From positions 1 through 27,763 of the forward strand of contig USAE01000018.1 in the NCBI GenBank assembly GCA_900552655.1: a DNA stretch of 27,763 bases, given 5' to 3'. The translations under genes were made by a program, and so were the position numbers. The notes under the pieces were generated by a model. It saw only the letters and a list, made by a program, of their open reading frames with translations, did no database searches and was not told the DNA's origin. Source of the DNA: an uncultured Clostridium sp. (lineage in GTDB: Bacteria > Bacillota > Clostridia > TANB77 > CAG-508). How positions within the stretch are numbered: the first letter of the stretch is position 1; each line of letters begins with the position of its first letter. This document shows, one piece after another, positions 1-9,181 of the stretch.

Positions 1-2
1 AG

Positions 3-3000
3 ATAGAAACAAATAAAGATTGGTTAAGAAAAACATATGAAAAATTAGAAGAAAATAAAACATATAAACTAAGTTTTTATGCAGATCAATATAATGAAGG
101 AAGTACGGACGAAACATACAAAGTAAATTATTTAATAAAAGAAATAGAAATAGTAACAGAACCAGGAATAAGTGGAAGTGTAGGGCTAACAGAATTAACT
201 AAAAAAGCAACCGGAAAAAACTTAGTAGATATGAGTTCAGAAATAAAATGGACAGAAGCTAATTTTAATGTATGGGGAGAATATGGATATAAATATGAAA
301 AAGAAAATAATGTAATAAAAATATATTCTAATTCTCAATATAACAGAATAAAGATTCTTACATATGATTTAACACCATATAAAGATGAAAAAGTAACAAT
401 ATCATTTCAAGCAAAAATTAGTGATATAAGCAGTGATTTTACAGCATATATAGTAAATTCAAGCAGTGGTCATAGAAATAAGGAGCTAAAAGACTTAAGA
501 AAAGATATATGGACAACATATACATTTACAATTTCAAATGACATGGATGGATATATAGGATTTGAAACAAATTCTAACAATGATACTTATAAAGAATTAT
601 GTATAAAAGATCTTCAGATAGAATTAGGAGATAAAAAAACAAACTATGAAGAATTTAAATATGAAATGATAGGAAATGTTATTATAAACTTAGAAGATAA
701 AAGAGATGAAATTTATACAAATAACTATTATATAAGAATTTTTGAAAATGATAAATTATTAATAAATGAAGAAAACAAATTAAATGAAGGAAATTTAATA
801 GAAAGATTATTAAAAAATTATAAATTAAAAGAGAATTGCGACTATGTAATTAAGCTAGTTGTTGAAGTAAATGGAAGAGAATATGTTTTAGATAATTATG
901 AATTTAATACAAAAGATTCAAAAGAAATAAAAGGAATTTCTACAATAGCAGAATACTTGAAAATTCAATCCAGAGGTACATATATTGTACTTAATGATTT
1001 AGAGTTAATTGGAAGAGATTCAGAATTTAGATTTGGTACAGACAATGTTATGTTTAATGGAAAAATAGATTTTAATGGACACAAAATAAAAGTACACACT
1101 AAAGAACACAATAATTTTCAACCGTTATTTTATAAAATAGGTAAAGAAGGAATAATACAAAATTTAGTATTAGATTATTATATAGACAATACTAAAACTC
1201 ATGGAATAACAGGGATAGCTGAGGACAACTATGGTAAAATTGAAAATATTTATGTCAACTTAAAAGAATGTCCTGACACGGCAAGAGATTGCATAAGATT
1301 AATTGCCTCTGCAAATTATGGTTGCATTAATAAATTTGTGATAAAAGCGGAGAAAAGTTTAAAAGGAAGCACTGACTTAGCTTTGGGAGTATCGAATAAT
1401 TATGGAATAATAAAAAATGGATACATTTATGGTGAGAAAATAAGAGCAAATTATGACATAGGTAATAGAAATAGAGTAATAGGGGGATTAATATTAAAAA
1501 ATTATTCTGGATTAGTTGAAAATGTGTATAGTTTAATAAATATAGAAGTATCGGGTACAAGTGCAATGGATTATATGGGAAATATTATTGCCTACAACTA
1601 TTCGGGAGCAAAGGTAAAGGATATTTATTCTATAGGATATGGTAATCAACAAAAATTTATAGATGGTCCAACTATAGGATGGATTCAAAACCAAACTAAC
1701 GTAGAAAACATATATTATTTTGCAGATAAAATTTTCAATAATACAGCAAATCAAAAGTTAACTCCATTAGCTTTATGGGATAATAATTTTCAAAATAATG
1801 TTTTAAATAAAGAAAATACTTTTAATGTTAATGAATTAGTAAACAATGGTTATTATCCTATGGTTAATATGCCAGATTGCATGCCAAAACAGGAATATAT
1901 AAAATTACCACCTGTAGAGGACAAAGACTTACCAGATATTTTAAATTCTGAGATATTAGAGCAGTCACATAATTATGCAAAAATTAAGATTACAGTAAAT
2001 AACCCGTCAGCAGAAACGATTACTAGTATAAAAATGAAATATATAAATTCTAAGATTGAAAGCCAGGAATATAGTAATGGAAAATCTGAGGTAATTGTAA
2101 TGTTGGAAAATCCAACTATATATATTTCTAAATACTGTATAACAGAAATATCAACTAAAGGTACATATGGCAAAGAATATACAAGAAAATTTGAAGAAAA
2201 TGAAAGAATAGTAAAAGTAGAATTCTATAAAGAAATACATTCTATAGAAGACTGGAAAAATCTAAATAAATCTCCAACAGAAAATTACATATTAATGGAA
2301 GATTTAGATTTTAAAAACGAAGGCAATAAAATTATAATTTCAAATACATTAACAGGAAAAATAGATGGAAATAATCATACAATAAAAAATATTATAATAA
2401 ATAATGCTGCATATTTAATAAATCTACTTAAAGGAGAACTAAAAAATTTAAATATACTAAATTGCCAAATCACATATAAAGGAAGTACATCTTTAATTTA
2501 TAGTGTTGAAGGAAAAATTAAGAATTGTAATATCCAAACTATGAAGTTAAATAGTTCGGATTCGACAAATGAGACTTTACAAGGAGCATTTACAAGTAAA
2601 TTAACTGGTAATATGGAAAATTGTACTGCAACAGATATAGAGATAATAAATAATAATACATATAGTATACATATAGGAGGATTAGCAGGATTTATTACCA
2701 AGAGTGAAATTAAGAATTGTTTTGTAACGGGATTAAAAGTGAATATAGAAGAAGGAAATGTTTATGTAGGAATTGGAGGAGTGGTTGGATATGAAAGTGA
2801 TGTATCTAAAATAACTAATTGTATTGCAGAAGGCAGTATAAATGCAGATGGAGATAATATAGGAGGAATAGCTGGAAAAATAAAAGTAAGTTCGAATATA
2901 GAAAATTCGATAAGCAAAGTTAATATAACAGGAAGCTCAGATGTTTTGGGAGGAATAGTAGGAATTAAGGAAGATACTGTTTCGAGTGTTATAAATAATT

Positions 3001-6000
3001 TATCTTTGGGAAATTTATATTCTAGTAAAAACGGAATTCAAGGAAAAAGTATTATACATAGTGGAACAGATAACATAAATAATAATTATTATTATGAAGG
3101 GCAAAAAATAAATGGTATAAGTGTAGGAAAGAAAGATTATGGTAGCCTTTCATACAATGAACTAAATGATTTAAATACATATACACAAAAAATAAGATTA
3201 GAAGATAATTACAACTACGATAAAATTAAAGAAGGCATTTTGCCTAAATTAATGGACACAAATAAAAAGGAGATACTACCAAACCAAAAAGATATTTATA
3301 TAGATGAATATAGTGAAATTTCGGTTATAAGTATTAAAACTGAAAAAAATACAGTAAGTTCTATAGAAGGACAAATTTTATTAAATAACCCTAAAGGATT
3401 AGAGATTACAAATATTAACATTAATTTTATGGATACGGTTATAAAAAATATAAACTCAAAAGAAGGGGTAACATATATATACTTTAATGCTAATCCAAAT
3501 AAATACTTTGACACATATAAGTTAGATACACTATATTATAAAGAAAATAATCAGACAAAAGAACTAAACGTAGAGGTAAAGATAGAACAAGAATTTTATA
3601 AAGAAATTTATAATTGTGAAGATTGGCAGGGTATAGACAATGAAACTTATCAAAATTATAGATTAATGAATGATTTAGATTTTACAGGAAGAAAGAATAT
3701 TAAGACAAATGTAAGTATAGGAAAATTAGAAGGAACAACAGATGGGAAAATAAAGACTATTAAAAATATAAGTTTAGAATTAAACGGTAAAGAAGAAGCA
3801 CTTATAAAACAGATAAAATACAATTTAGAAAATATAAAATTTGAAAATATATTCATAAACAATACTGCAAACAATCAAAATTATTGTAATTTAATAAATA
3901 CAAACAATGGAAGTATAGGTAATACAGAGTTTAATAATATAACAATAAATGCTAATAATATGAATTATGTAGGAATTATAGGAGAAAACTATGGATATAT
4001 AAATAATATAAAAGTATTAGAAACGAAGGTAAAAGGGATAAGCAGAGTAGCTGGTTTAGTCTGTAATTCAAAAAATGCAAAAGGAATAGAAAATATAATT
4101 GGAGAAAAAATTACTGTAACTGCGACTGGTAATGAAGTTGGTGGTATAGCTGGAAATGTTTATAGACATCTTTGTTATAATATACAAATAAAAGATTCGA
4201 CTATCAAGGCTAACAACTACATAGGAGGTATTTTTGGTGTTGCTCAAGGAAAAGGTGATGGAGAAAATATAAGAAATATATCAGCAAACAATATTGAAGT
4301 GACTGGAAATAGTAATGTAGGTGGTATAACAGGTCAAACGAGAGATTATGGCATGCAATTTGCAAATATATATAATTCAGAAATATATGGAACTGGAGAA
4401 AATATAGGTGGAGCTATTGGACAAAAGTCTGACTGGGCTCATGTAAAGTCGATATCTGTAAAAGAATGTAATATAGAAGGAATAGGAATAGACTCTAGAA
4501 ACGTTGGCGGAGCAATAGGTAACGATGCAAGTAATTACATAACAAATATATATGTTTGTAATACGACAATAAAAAGTACAGGAAATGATGTAGGAGGCCT
4601 TATTGGAAGGAAAAGCTACCATAGTCGAGTAGAGTTATCTGTAGGATATAATTTAAGTATAAGTGGAAGCAGAAATGTAGGAGGAGTAATAGGAAGCGGA
4701 AACGCAAAAATACAAAAATGTTATATTAATGCAAATATTGAAGCTGGTATTAATGCAGCTGGAGGCTTAATAGGAAATTTAACAAATATAGAAATGAATG
4801 ATGTTAATAATACTTCAGAATTAAATGAAAGTTATTTTGTAGGAAAAGTAATAGGAGAAAAAAATGTAGGAGGCCAAATTGGCAATATAGAAGAAGATAT
4901 ATACATAGGTAAGAATAACTATTATTATTACAGTAATTATGTGCAAGCAGATTTAATTTGTAATGACAATGCAACTATTTCACTAGGTATAGGTAGTAAC
5001 AAAAACCAAAATGAAAAAATAAAAGATTCATATTATTATAAATATTCAACTATAAACGGAGAAAATCCAAACTTGCAAAATGAAATGTTCATAAAAGTAG
5101 AACAATATTTAGATGAAACAGATTTAAATAAAACAGAAAGCTATATAGAAAAATTAAAATGGGGGAACTATTGGAATTATCAGGTACTTAATGATAATAA
5201 ATATCCTATATTAAATAATACAAATTTACTAGAACAAAAAGGAATTCCATTACCTAAAGATGCTGAACATATTGTTACAAATGCTAAATTAAACATAGAA
5301 AATGAGCTAAAACAAGAAGACGATTTAGTACAAATAGAAATTCCAAAGTGTACATTTAAATATGATGGAAAAGATATTAAAACTTACAATACATTTTCAG
5401 AAATTATTTCAGAAGATGGAAGTAAGGTTGTAAGGAACAATGTGAGATTATATGCAAAAGATGGAAATTTATATGGATTGCCTGTTGAACTTGACTTAGG
5501 CAATTCTGCAATTAAACTTGTAGAAAGCAATTTTATGATTGACTCTTACAACGGAAAAGAATATGAAACAGTATTAGGTGAAGACGGAAAATTGTATGAC
5601 ATAAAAGAGTCAATAGCTTATCCAGAAAATTTTGTAAATGAAGGAATCGAAAGTATAGGAAACAATTTAAAGAATGATTCACACGAACTAGAAGTAACTT
5701 ATAAAAATGGAAATAGTATTAAATTTAATTACCAAACAGGAGAAATAAAATCTTCAATAGATGAAAAGTCTGAGAATAAAGATATTTTTGAATATATAAA
5801 AGAAAAAACTACAGAAATAAGAAAATCTTTAAGTAGAAATAGTAATAATAAAGATATGCAAAATAAATATTTAGATAGCCAAGTTTTGCAAAATAAACTA
5901 GAAGAAATACCAGTAGAAGAAGCATTAAAAAAAGAATCTACAGAGAATGAAAGTAAAGAAAATAATCTGGACTTTAATGCAGAAACTGAAAAAGAAGAAG

Positions 6001-6263
6001 CTAATAACTCTTTAAAAGAGCAAAAATATATAAGCATATATAATGCGGAAAAAGACGATTACCAAATTTACAAAGAAGAAGAGTTATTAGATACGAACAA
6101 ACAGGAGGTGATAAGTGAAAACGAAAAAATAGAGGCAAATAAGCTAAACAAATATTATGCAAGCGAAGAAAAAGCTACAAATACAAAAATGGGAATAGTA
6201 TGGATAGCATTAAGCATAGTAGGAGTAATAACAATATTATTTGCAATGAAGAAAAGAGAGTAA
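3..6263 (+). CDS. Giant secreted GLUG/beta-helix surface protein, three-module, membrane-anchored (5' partial)
   Basis: The frame is open from base 3, so the start lies outside the window; the ATG at 231 is internal and has no ribosome binding site. At least 2,086 residues are visible. A carbohydrate-binding-like beta-sandwich comes first (about 195-660). Three modules follow, each an Ig-like sandwich, then a capping segment, then a beta-helix. The caps align: KEIKGISTIAEYL near 925, FYKEIHSIEDWKNL near 2220 and FYKEIYNCEDWQGI near 3592. The last two continue into NYxLMxDLDF and then an IKNI motif. The helices carry GLUG-type xVGGxIGx repeats. After a C-terminal globular domain comes a Glu/Lys/Asn-rich stalk (about 5760-6170), then one membrane helix (about 6190-6245) with tail MKKRE. 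There is no LPXTG and no HExxH. The cap plus GLUG layout resembles the N-terminal part of M26/Zmp streptococcal metalloproteases, but no protease domain is visible. A role as adhesin or glycan-binding surface protein is inferred. Confidence 0.85.
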   Translation: METNKDWLRKTYEKLEENKTYKLSFYADQYNEGSTDETYKVNYLIKEIEIVTEPGISGSVGLTELTKKATGKNLVDMSSEIKWTEANFNVWGEYGYKYEKENNVIKIYSNSQYNRIKILTYDLTPYKDEKVTISFQAKISDISSDFTAYIVNSSSGHRNKELKDLRKDIWTTYTFTISNDMDGYIGFETNSNNDTYKELCIKDLQIELGDKKTNYEEFKYEMIGNVIINLEDKRDEIYTNNYYIRIFENDKLLINEENKLNEGNLIERLLKNYKLKENCDYVIKLVVEVNGREYVLDNYEFNTKDSKEIKGISTIAEYLKIQSRGTYIVLNDLELIGRDSEFRFGTDNVMFNGKIDFNGHKIKVHTKEHNNFQPLFYKIGKEGIIQNLVLDYYIDNTKTHGITGIAEDNYGKIENIYVNLKECPDTARDCIRLIASANYGCINKFVIKAEKSLKGSTDLALGVSNNYGIIKNGYIYGEKIRANYDIGNRNRVIGGLILKNYSGLVENVYSLINIEVSGTSAMDYMGNIIAYNYSGAKVKDIYSIGYGNQQKFIDGPTIGWIQNQTNVENIYYFADKIFNNTANQKLTPLALWDNNFQNNVLNKENTFNVNELVNNGYYPMVNMPDCMPKQEYIKLPPVEDKDLPDILNSEILEQSHNYAKIKITVNNPSAETITSIKMKYINSKIESQEYSNGKSEVIVMLENPTIYISKYCITEISTKGTYGKEYTRKFEENERIVKVEFYKEIHSIEDWKNLNKSPTENYILMEDLDFKNEGNKIIISNTLTGKIDGNNHTIKNIIINNAAYLINLLKGELKNLNILNCQITYKGSTSLIYSVEGKIKNCNIQTMKLNSSDSTNETLQGAFTSKLTGNMENCTATDIEIINNNTYSIHIGGLAGFITKSEIKNCFVTGLKVNIEEGNVYVGIGGVVGYESDVSKITNCIAEGSINADGDNIGGIAGKIKVSSNIENSISKVNITGSSDVLGGIVGIKEDTVSSVINNLSLGNLYSSKNGIQGKSIIHSGTDNINNNYYYEGQKINGISVGKKDYGSLSYNELNDLNTYTQKIRLEDNYNYDKIKEGILPKLMDTNKKEILPNQKDIYIDEYSEISVISIKTEKNTVSSIEGQILLNNPKGLEITNININFMDTVIKNINSKEGVTYIYFNANPNKYFDTYKLDTLYYKENNQTKELNVEVKIEQEFYKEIYNCEDWQGIDNETYQNYRLMNDLDFTGRKNIKTNVSIGKLEGTTDGKIKTIKNISLELNGKEEALIKQIKYNLENIKFENIFINNTANNQNYCNLINTNNGSIGNTEFNNITINANNMNYVGIIGENYGYINNIKVLETKVKGISRVAGLVCNSKNAKGIENIIGEKITVTATGNEVGGIAGNVYRHLCYNIQIKDSTIKANNYIGGIFGVAQGKGDGENIRNISANNIEVTGNSNVGGITGQTRDYGMQFANIYNSEIYGTGENIGGAIGQKSDWAHVKSISVKECNIEGIGIDSRNVGGAIGNDASNYITNIYVCNTTIKSTGNDVGGLIGRKSYHSRVELSVGYNLSISGSRNVGGVIGSGNAKIQKCYINANIEAGINAAGGLIGNLTNIEMNDVNNTSELNESYFVGKVIGEKNVGGQIGNIEEDIYIGKNNYYYYSNYVQADLICNDNATISLGIGSNKNQNEKIKDSYYYKYSTINGENPNLQNEMFIKVEQYLDETDLNKTESYIEKLKWGNYWNYQVLNDNKYPILNNTNLLEQKGIPLPKDAEHIVTNAKLNIENELKQEDDLVQIEIPKCTFKYDGKDIKTYNTFSEIISEDGSKVVRNNVRLYAKDGNLYGLPVELDLGNSAIKLVESNFMIDSYNGKEYETVLGEDGKLYDIKESIAYPENFVNEGIESIGNNLKNDSHELEVTYKNGNSIKFNYQTGEIKSSIDEKSENKDIFEYIKEKTTEIRKSLSRNSNNKDMQNKYLDSQVLQNKLEEIPVEEALKKESTENESKENNLDFNAETEKEEANNSLKEQKYISIYNAEKDDYQIYKEEELLDTNKQEVISENEKIEANKLNKYYASEEKATNTKMGIVWIALSIVGVITILFAMKKRE
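4128..4886 (+). repeat. Run of nine GLUG-type protein repeats in the third module
   Basis: The encoded protein repeats the pattern N-x-V-G-G-x-x-G nine times: NEVGGIAG, NYIGGIFG, SNVGGITG, ENIGGAIG, RNVGGAIG, NDVGGLIG, RNVGGVIG, NAAGGLIG and KNVGGQIG. Spacing varies between roughly 18 and 40 residues. This is the signature of the GLUG family and fits a right-handed beta-helix with one glycine turn per coil. A shorter run of the same type (IHIGGLAG, VGIGGVVG, DNIGGIAG, DVLGGIVG) lies in the second module at about 2660-2965. The DNA copies have diverged, so the repeat is visible mainly at protein level. Confidence 0.8.
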
Positions 6264-6326
6264 TTCTCTAATATGGTTAAGAGATAGGGATTAAAGTCCC
6301 AATAAAAAATTAAATTAAGTGTGTGT

Positions 6327-6368
6327 AGTAAACCTAGTATTAAAACAAAATACTAGGTTTACTTTTTA
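6327..6368 (+). terminator. Rho-independent terminator of the giant surface gene
   Basis: A perfect 15-base-pair stem (6327-6341 with 6349-6363, arm AGTAAACCTAGTATT) has a 7-base loop and is followed by TTTT. It starts 64 bases after the stop codon of the giant surface gene and closes that transcription unit. Confidence 0.85.
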
Positions 6369-6545
6369 GCCTATTAACTTTTTAAATGAATTTGCATTTA
6401 ATTTTCTAAATACATGACAATCTTTTAATTTACTTTTTATCCATTCTTTTTTACTATTAAAACTTGATTTATGTTTTTTATTAAAAATATACGATATAAT
6501 TATCAAGAGATATTTTAATAATTTTTTTGTATTAGGATAAAATAT
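6366..6545 (-). pseudogene. Possible 3' remnant of an unidentified gene
   Basis: The minus strand has 59 codons without a stop, from 6545 down to a TAA at 6368-6366, bounded upstream by another in-frame TAA (6548-6546). No ATG lies in frame and no ribosome binding site is visible. The peptide has a hydrophobic stretch (KYLLIIISYIF) followed by a basic, mixed tail (FNSKKEWIKSKLKDCHVF, then RKLNANSFKKLIG). Its composition looks more like a protein C-terminus than random AT-rich translation. I do not recognise the family. The stop overlaps the T-tract of the plus-strand terminator. In DNA this AT-rich a chance open stretch remains possible. Confidence 0.3.
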
Positions 6546-6676
6546 TTAAGAAAAAACTTATCGTTGGATAAACTTAGTGAAAAATTATAGCTTTATACTA
6601 TAGCTATATAAAAATAGCAGACAAATAAATGTAGCTAAAACGATTAACAAAAATTTAATAGAAAGGAATTAAACAT

Positions 6677-7312
6677 ATGATAATTATTAGAAACGAAACT
6701 AAAAACGATTATAAAGAAGTAGAAAAAATTACAAGGGAGGCTTTTTATAATTTATATATACCAGGATGTGTGGAACATTATTTAGTTCATATTATGAGAG
6801 AACATGAAGATTTCATTCCAGAATTAGACCTAGTAATAGAGCTAGATGGAGAAATTATTGGAAATATAATGTATACAAAAGCTAAATTAGTTGATGGAAA
6901 AGGAAATAAAAAAGATATTTTAACGTTTGGCCCATTATGCATTTTACCTAAATACCAAAGAAAGGGATATGGAAAAAAACTATTAGAAGAATCATTTAAA
7001 AGAGCTATAAAAATGGGATATGATACTATTGTGATTTTTGGAAGTCCAAGCAATTATGTAAGTAGTGGTTTTAAAAGCTGCAAAAAGTATAATATATGTA
7101 TGGAAAAAGATGTGTTTCCAACAGCAATGATGGTAAAAGAATTAATACCAAATAAATTAGATGGAAGAAGATGGACATACCATGGTAGTTCCGTTATGCA
7201 CATAGATGAAACAGAAGCCGAAAATTATGATAGCACATTAGAAAAACTAGAAAAAAAGTATAAAGTAACACAGGAAGAATTTTATATATTGAGTCACTCT
7301 ACTATAAAATAA
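6677..7312 (+). CDS. GNAT-family N-acetyltransferase (YhbS-like)
   Basis: This 211-residue protein has the GNAT fold: an N-terminal beta-alpha unit (IIIRNETKNDYKEVEKI), the central strand FGPLCILPKYQ and the acetyl-CoA pyrophosphate loop QRKGYG (residues 94-99, matching Q/R-x-x-G-x-G/A). It continues with IVIFGSPSNYVSSGF. That layout is typical of the COG3153 (YhbS-like) branch, whose members acetylate small molecules or proteins; the substrate cannot be told from sequence. The start follows an AGGA-type site (GAAAGGAATTAAACAT then ATG). The gene is flanked by hairpins on both sides and is probably monocistronic. It has no evident link to the surface genes around it. Confidence 0.88.
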   Translation: MIIIRNETKNDYKEVEKITREAFYNLYIPGCVEHYLVHIMREHEDFIPELDLVIELDGEIIGNIMYTKAKLVDGKGNKKDILTFGPLCILPKYQRKGYGKKLLEESFKRAIKMGYDTIVIFGSPSNYVSSGFKSCKKYNICMEKDVFPTAMMVKELIPNKLDGRRWTYHGSSVMHIDETEAENYDSTLEKLEKKYKVTQEEFYILSHSTIK

Positions 7313-7343
7313 AAATTCATATAACATATTAGTGTGTTTAAAT

Positions 7344-7383
7344 ATATTAAGTAATTCCATTATAAGATAGAATTACTTAATAT
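7344..7383 (+). terminator. Perfect AT-rich hairpin after the GNAT gene
   Basis: A 14-base perfect inverted repeat (7344-7357 with 7370-7383, arm ATATTAAGTAATTC) has a 12-base loop and lies 31 bases after the GNAT stop. The stem is AT-rich and no run of T follows directly, so termination may be weak. It could also act as an mRNA 3' end stabiliser or a protein-binding site. Confidence 0.4.
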
Positions 7384-7424
7384 CATTTACAATAATAACA
7401 AAATATGATATTATACAAAAAACT

Positions 7425-7432
7425 AAAAGGAG
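7425..7432 (+). promoter_or_regulatory. Ribosome binding site deciding the start at 7441
   Basis: AAAAGGAG ends 8 bases before ATG 7441. The frame is also open from an ATG at 7405, but that one lies upstream of this site and has no Shine-Dalgarno of its own. Confidence 0.75.
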
Positions 7433-7440
7433 TATTGTAT

Positions 7441-7707
7441 ATGACATTAGAATTTGTAGATAGCTATTTAAATGCAAAGATAGCAGAGAATAGAGAAATA
7501 ATAAAATTTTCATTTTATGAAGTTAGAATGAAACTAAATTTATCAGAAGAAGATTCTATAACATTCTTAAGTTTAATATCACAAAAGTTAATGAATACAG
7601 GCTATTTAGTATACAAAACAGGAGAAGAATATACGTTTAAAGGAAAAAAGATTAAAATACAAGAAAATGAGTTATTAGTTGCAATTTTAAAAGAAAATTT
7701 AAATTAA
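7441..7707 (+). CDS. Hypothetical 88-residue protein, possible winged-helix fold
   Basis: I do not recognise the family. The protein is small and soluble, with no signal peptide or membrane segment. Its predicted pattern is helix (EFVDSYLNAKIAEN), strand (IIKFSFYEV), helix (RMKLNLSEEDSITFLSLISQKLMN, read in two parts), then two strands (GYLVYKTGEEYTF and KIKIQENELLV). Helices followed by a beta hairpin would fit a winged-helix fold, which is only a guess. It ends 22 bases before the start of the M23 hydrolase gene and the ribosome binding site of that gene lies in the gap, so co-transcription is likely. Confidence 0.7.
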   Translation: MTLEFVDSYLNAKIAENREIIKFSFYEVRMKLNLSEEDSITFLSLISQKLMNTGYLVYKTGEEYTFKGKKIKIQENELLVAILKENLN

Positions 7708-7715
7708 TACTTATG

Positions 7716-7721
7716 AAGGAG
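7716..7721 (+). promoter_or_regulatory. Ribosome binding site deciding the start at 7730
   Basis: AAGGAG lies 8 bases before ATG 7730 but only 2 bases before the in-frame ATG at 7724. That spacing favours the downstream start. Confidence 0.75.
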
Positions 7722-7729
7722 AAATGAAT

Positions 7730-8986
7730 ATGAAACAAATGATTAAAAGGATATTGGCTATTATAATAGTAGCAGTAATGGTTATAACCAATACAACTTT
7801 AGGAGTTTCATCACAAGATTCAAAAGATTTACAAGACAAGATAGACAAAACAAAAGAACAGTTAAAAGACGTAAAAGAAACCAAAACAAATACAGAAGAA
7901 CAAGTAGATAATATTCAAAATAAAATAAATGAATACCAAGGTTCTATAGATTCTTTAAATGATAAATTAGATACATTAAACTCTAATATATCTGAAAACG
8001 AAGAAAAACTAGAAAAACAAAAAAAAGAATATGAAAAAAATTCAAATTTATTAGATGAACGTTTAATAACAATTTACGAACATGGAACAGTAACATATTT
8101 AGATTTACTGTTATCTTCTACAAATTTAACAGAATTTATTTCTAACTATTACTTAATATCTGAACTTGCTTCATATGACTTAGACTTATTAGAGCAAATA
8201 CAAAAAGAGCAAAAAGAAATAGAAGAAACAAAGAAATCATTAGAAAACGATAAAGCTGAAGTAGAAGGTTTAAAAAATGAAAAGAAAATAAAAACACAAG
8301 AATTAAATGCAACAAAGCAAGAAAAGCAAAAATATATAAATCAGCTAGAAGGCGAAGCAAAGGATTTACAAGCAGACTTAGCACAATTCGAAAAAGATAA
8401 AGCTGCTATAGATAAAAGACTTGAAGAAATAGCAAATGCAAATAAAAATCCTAAACCTGGAAATGGTAATAATAATAGTAGTAATAATAATGGAAACAAT
8501 AACAACTCTGGAAATGCTAGTTCAAAAGGATACATATGCCCAATCCCAGGGTTAAGCAAAGCAAATATAACTTGTGGATTCTATGGCTATGCAGGTCATG
8601 GAGGAGTAGACTTTGGAGGAAATTATGGTAAGCCGATAGTTGCGGCTAAGAGTGGAACAGTAGTAATTTCTGAAACACTAACGGGAAATATTCCAAATTA
8701 TGATTTAAATGGAAACGTAATAGGAAGTTATAGAAGTTATGGTGAATATGTGGCTATTTTACACGATGATGGAAACATTACATTATATGCACATGGAAAG
8801 CCAGGAAGTAGATTAGTAAAAGAAGGACAAAAAGTAAAGCAAGGACAACAAATAATGACAGTAGGAAATACAGGTAATGTAAACCCAAGACCAAGTGCAA
8901 GCAACCCAAAAGGAGGAGCACATTTACATTTTGAAATGAGAGTTAATGGATCACAACGAGTAGATCCATCAAAATATTTACCTTAG
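7730..8986 (+). CDS. Secreted coiled-coil M23 (LytM) peptidoglycan endopeptidase
   Basis: The 418-residue product starts with a signal peptide (MKQMIKRILAIIIVAVMVI). A long Lys/Glu-rich coiled coil fills about residues 30-240, a PGNGNNNSS-type Asn/Gly/Ser linker about 243-265, and a C-terminal LytM domain the rest. The zinc and catalytic residues are present: H290 and D294 in HGGVDFG, H355 in YAHG, and H398/H400 in HLHFE. The site therefore looks active and should cut peptide cross-links in peptidoglycan. The coiled coil plus M23 layout matches EnvC and the coiled-coil half of PcsB/CwlO, which in other bacteria are switched on by the FtsEX complex during division; FtsEX is not in the window. 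The gene is co-directional with the 88-residue gene and is closed by a strong terminator. Its position beside giant surface proteins would fit local wall remodelling, which is inference. Confidence 0.92.
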   Translation: MKQMIKRILAIIIVAVMVITNTTLGVSSQDSKDLQDKIDKTKEQLKDVKETKTNTEEQVDNIQNKINEYQGSIDSLNDKLDTLNSNISENEEKLEKQKKEYEKNSNLLDERLITIYEHGTVTYLDLLLSSTNLTEFISNYYLISELASYDLDLLEQIQKEQKEIEETKKSLENDKAEVEGLKNEKKIKTQELNATKQEKQKYINQLEGEAKDLQADLAQFEKDKAAIDKRLEEIANANKNPKPGNGNNNSSNNNGNNNNSGNASSKGYICPIPGLSKANITCGFYGYAGHGGVDFGGNYGKPIVAAKSGTVVISETLTGNIPNYDLNGNVIGSYRSYGEYVAILHDDGNITLYAHGKPGSRLVKEGQKVKQGQQIMTVGNTGNVNPRPSASNPKGGAHLHFEMRVNGSQRVDPSKYLP

Positions 8987-9041
8987 TAAAAATGTAATAT
9001 AAAAAATATATAAGATGACAAAACTAACATCCGTAAAAGGA

Positions 9042-9089
9042 TAGAGCATAGTTCTAATATATAGGAGCTATGCTCTATTTACTTTTTTT
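9042..9089 (+). terminator. Rho-independent terminator after the M23 gene
   Basis: A 13-base stem with one G-T pair (9042-9054 with 9065-9077, arm TAGAGCATAG then TTC) has a 10-base loop and is followed by TTTAC and seven T residues. It lies 55 bases after the M23 stop. Confidence 0.88.
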
Positions 9090-9181
9090 ATGCTAAAAAA
9101 TATAATATATCAAGTAAAATAAGAGGAAATTATATATTACAATATATAGCTAAAAGCTTGATCATATAGGAGGTATAAATA

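Larger units (their letters stand above)
6264..6676. other. Long intergenic region with terminator and a possible gene remnant
   Basis: The 413 bases between the giant surface gene and the GNAT gene hold a strong terminator at 6327-6368 and, on the minus strand, a stop-free stretch listed separately as a possible remnant (6366-6545). The right half (6546-6676) is AT-rich. It contains a 7-base inverted repeat TATAGCT/AGCTATA (6586-6592 and 6602-6608), which could be an operator or chance. A TTGGAT box at 6564 has no convincing -10 partner at normal spacing. The region must carry the GNAT promoter, but I cannot place it with confidence. Confidence 0.5.

Noticed and set aside
231..233. ATG as start of the first giant gene
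   Set aside because: The frame is open back to base 3 with protein-like sequence, and no ribosome binding site precedes this ATG; the gene is 5' truncated by the window.
1900..1950. LPPVED as a possible sortase motif in the giant protein
   Set aside because: It is far from the C-terminus, is not LPXTG, and is not followed by a membrane helix.
4128..4886. Repeats as a CRISPR array or DNA satellite
   Set aside because: The units vary in length and diverge in DNA sequence while keeping a protein pattern, and lie in frame inside a gene.
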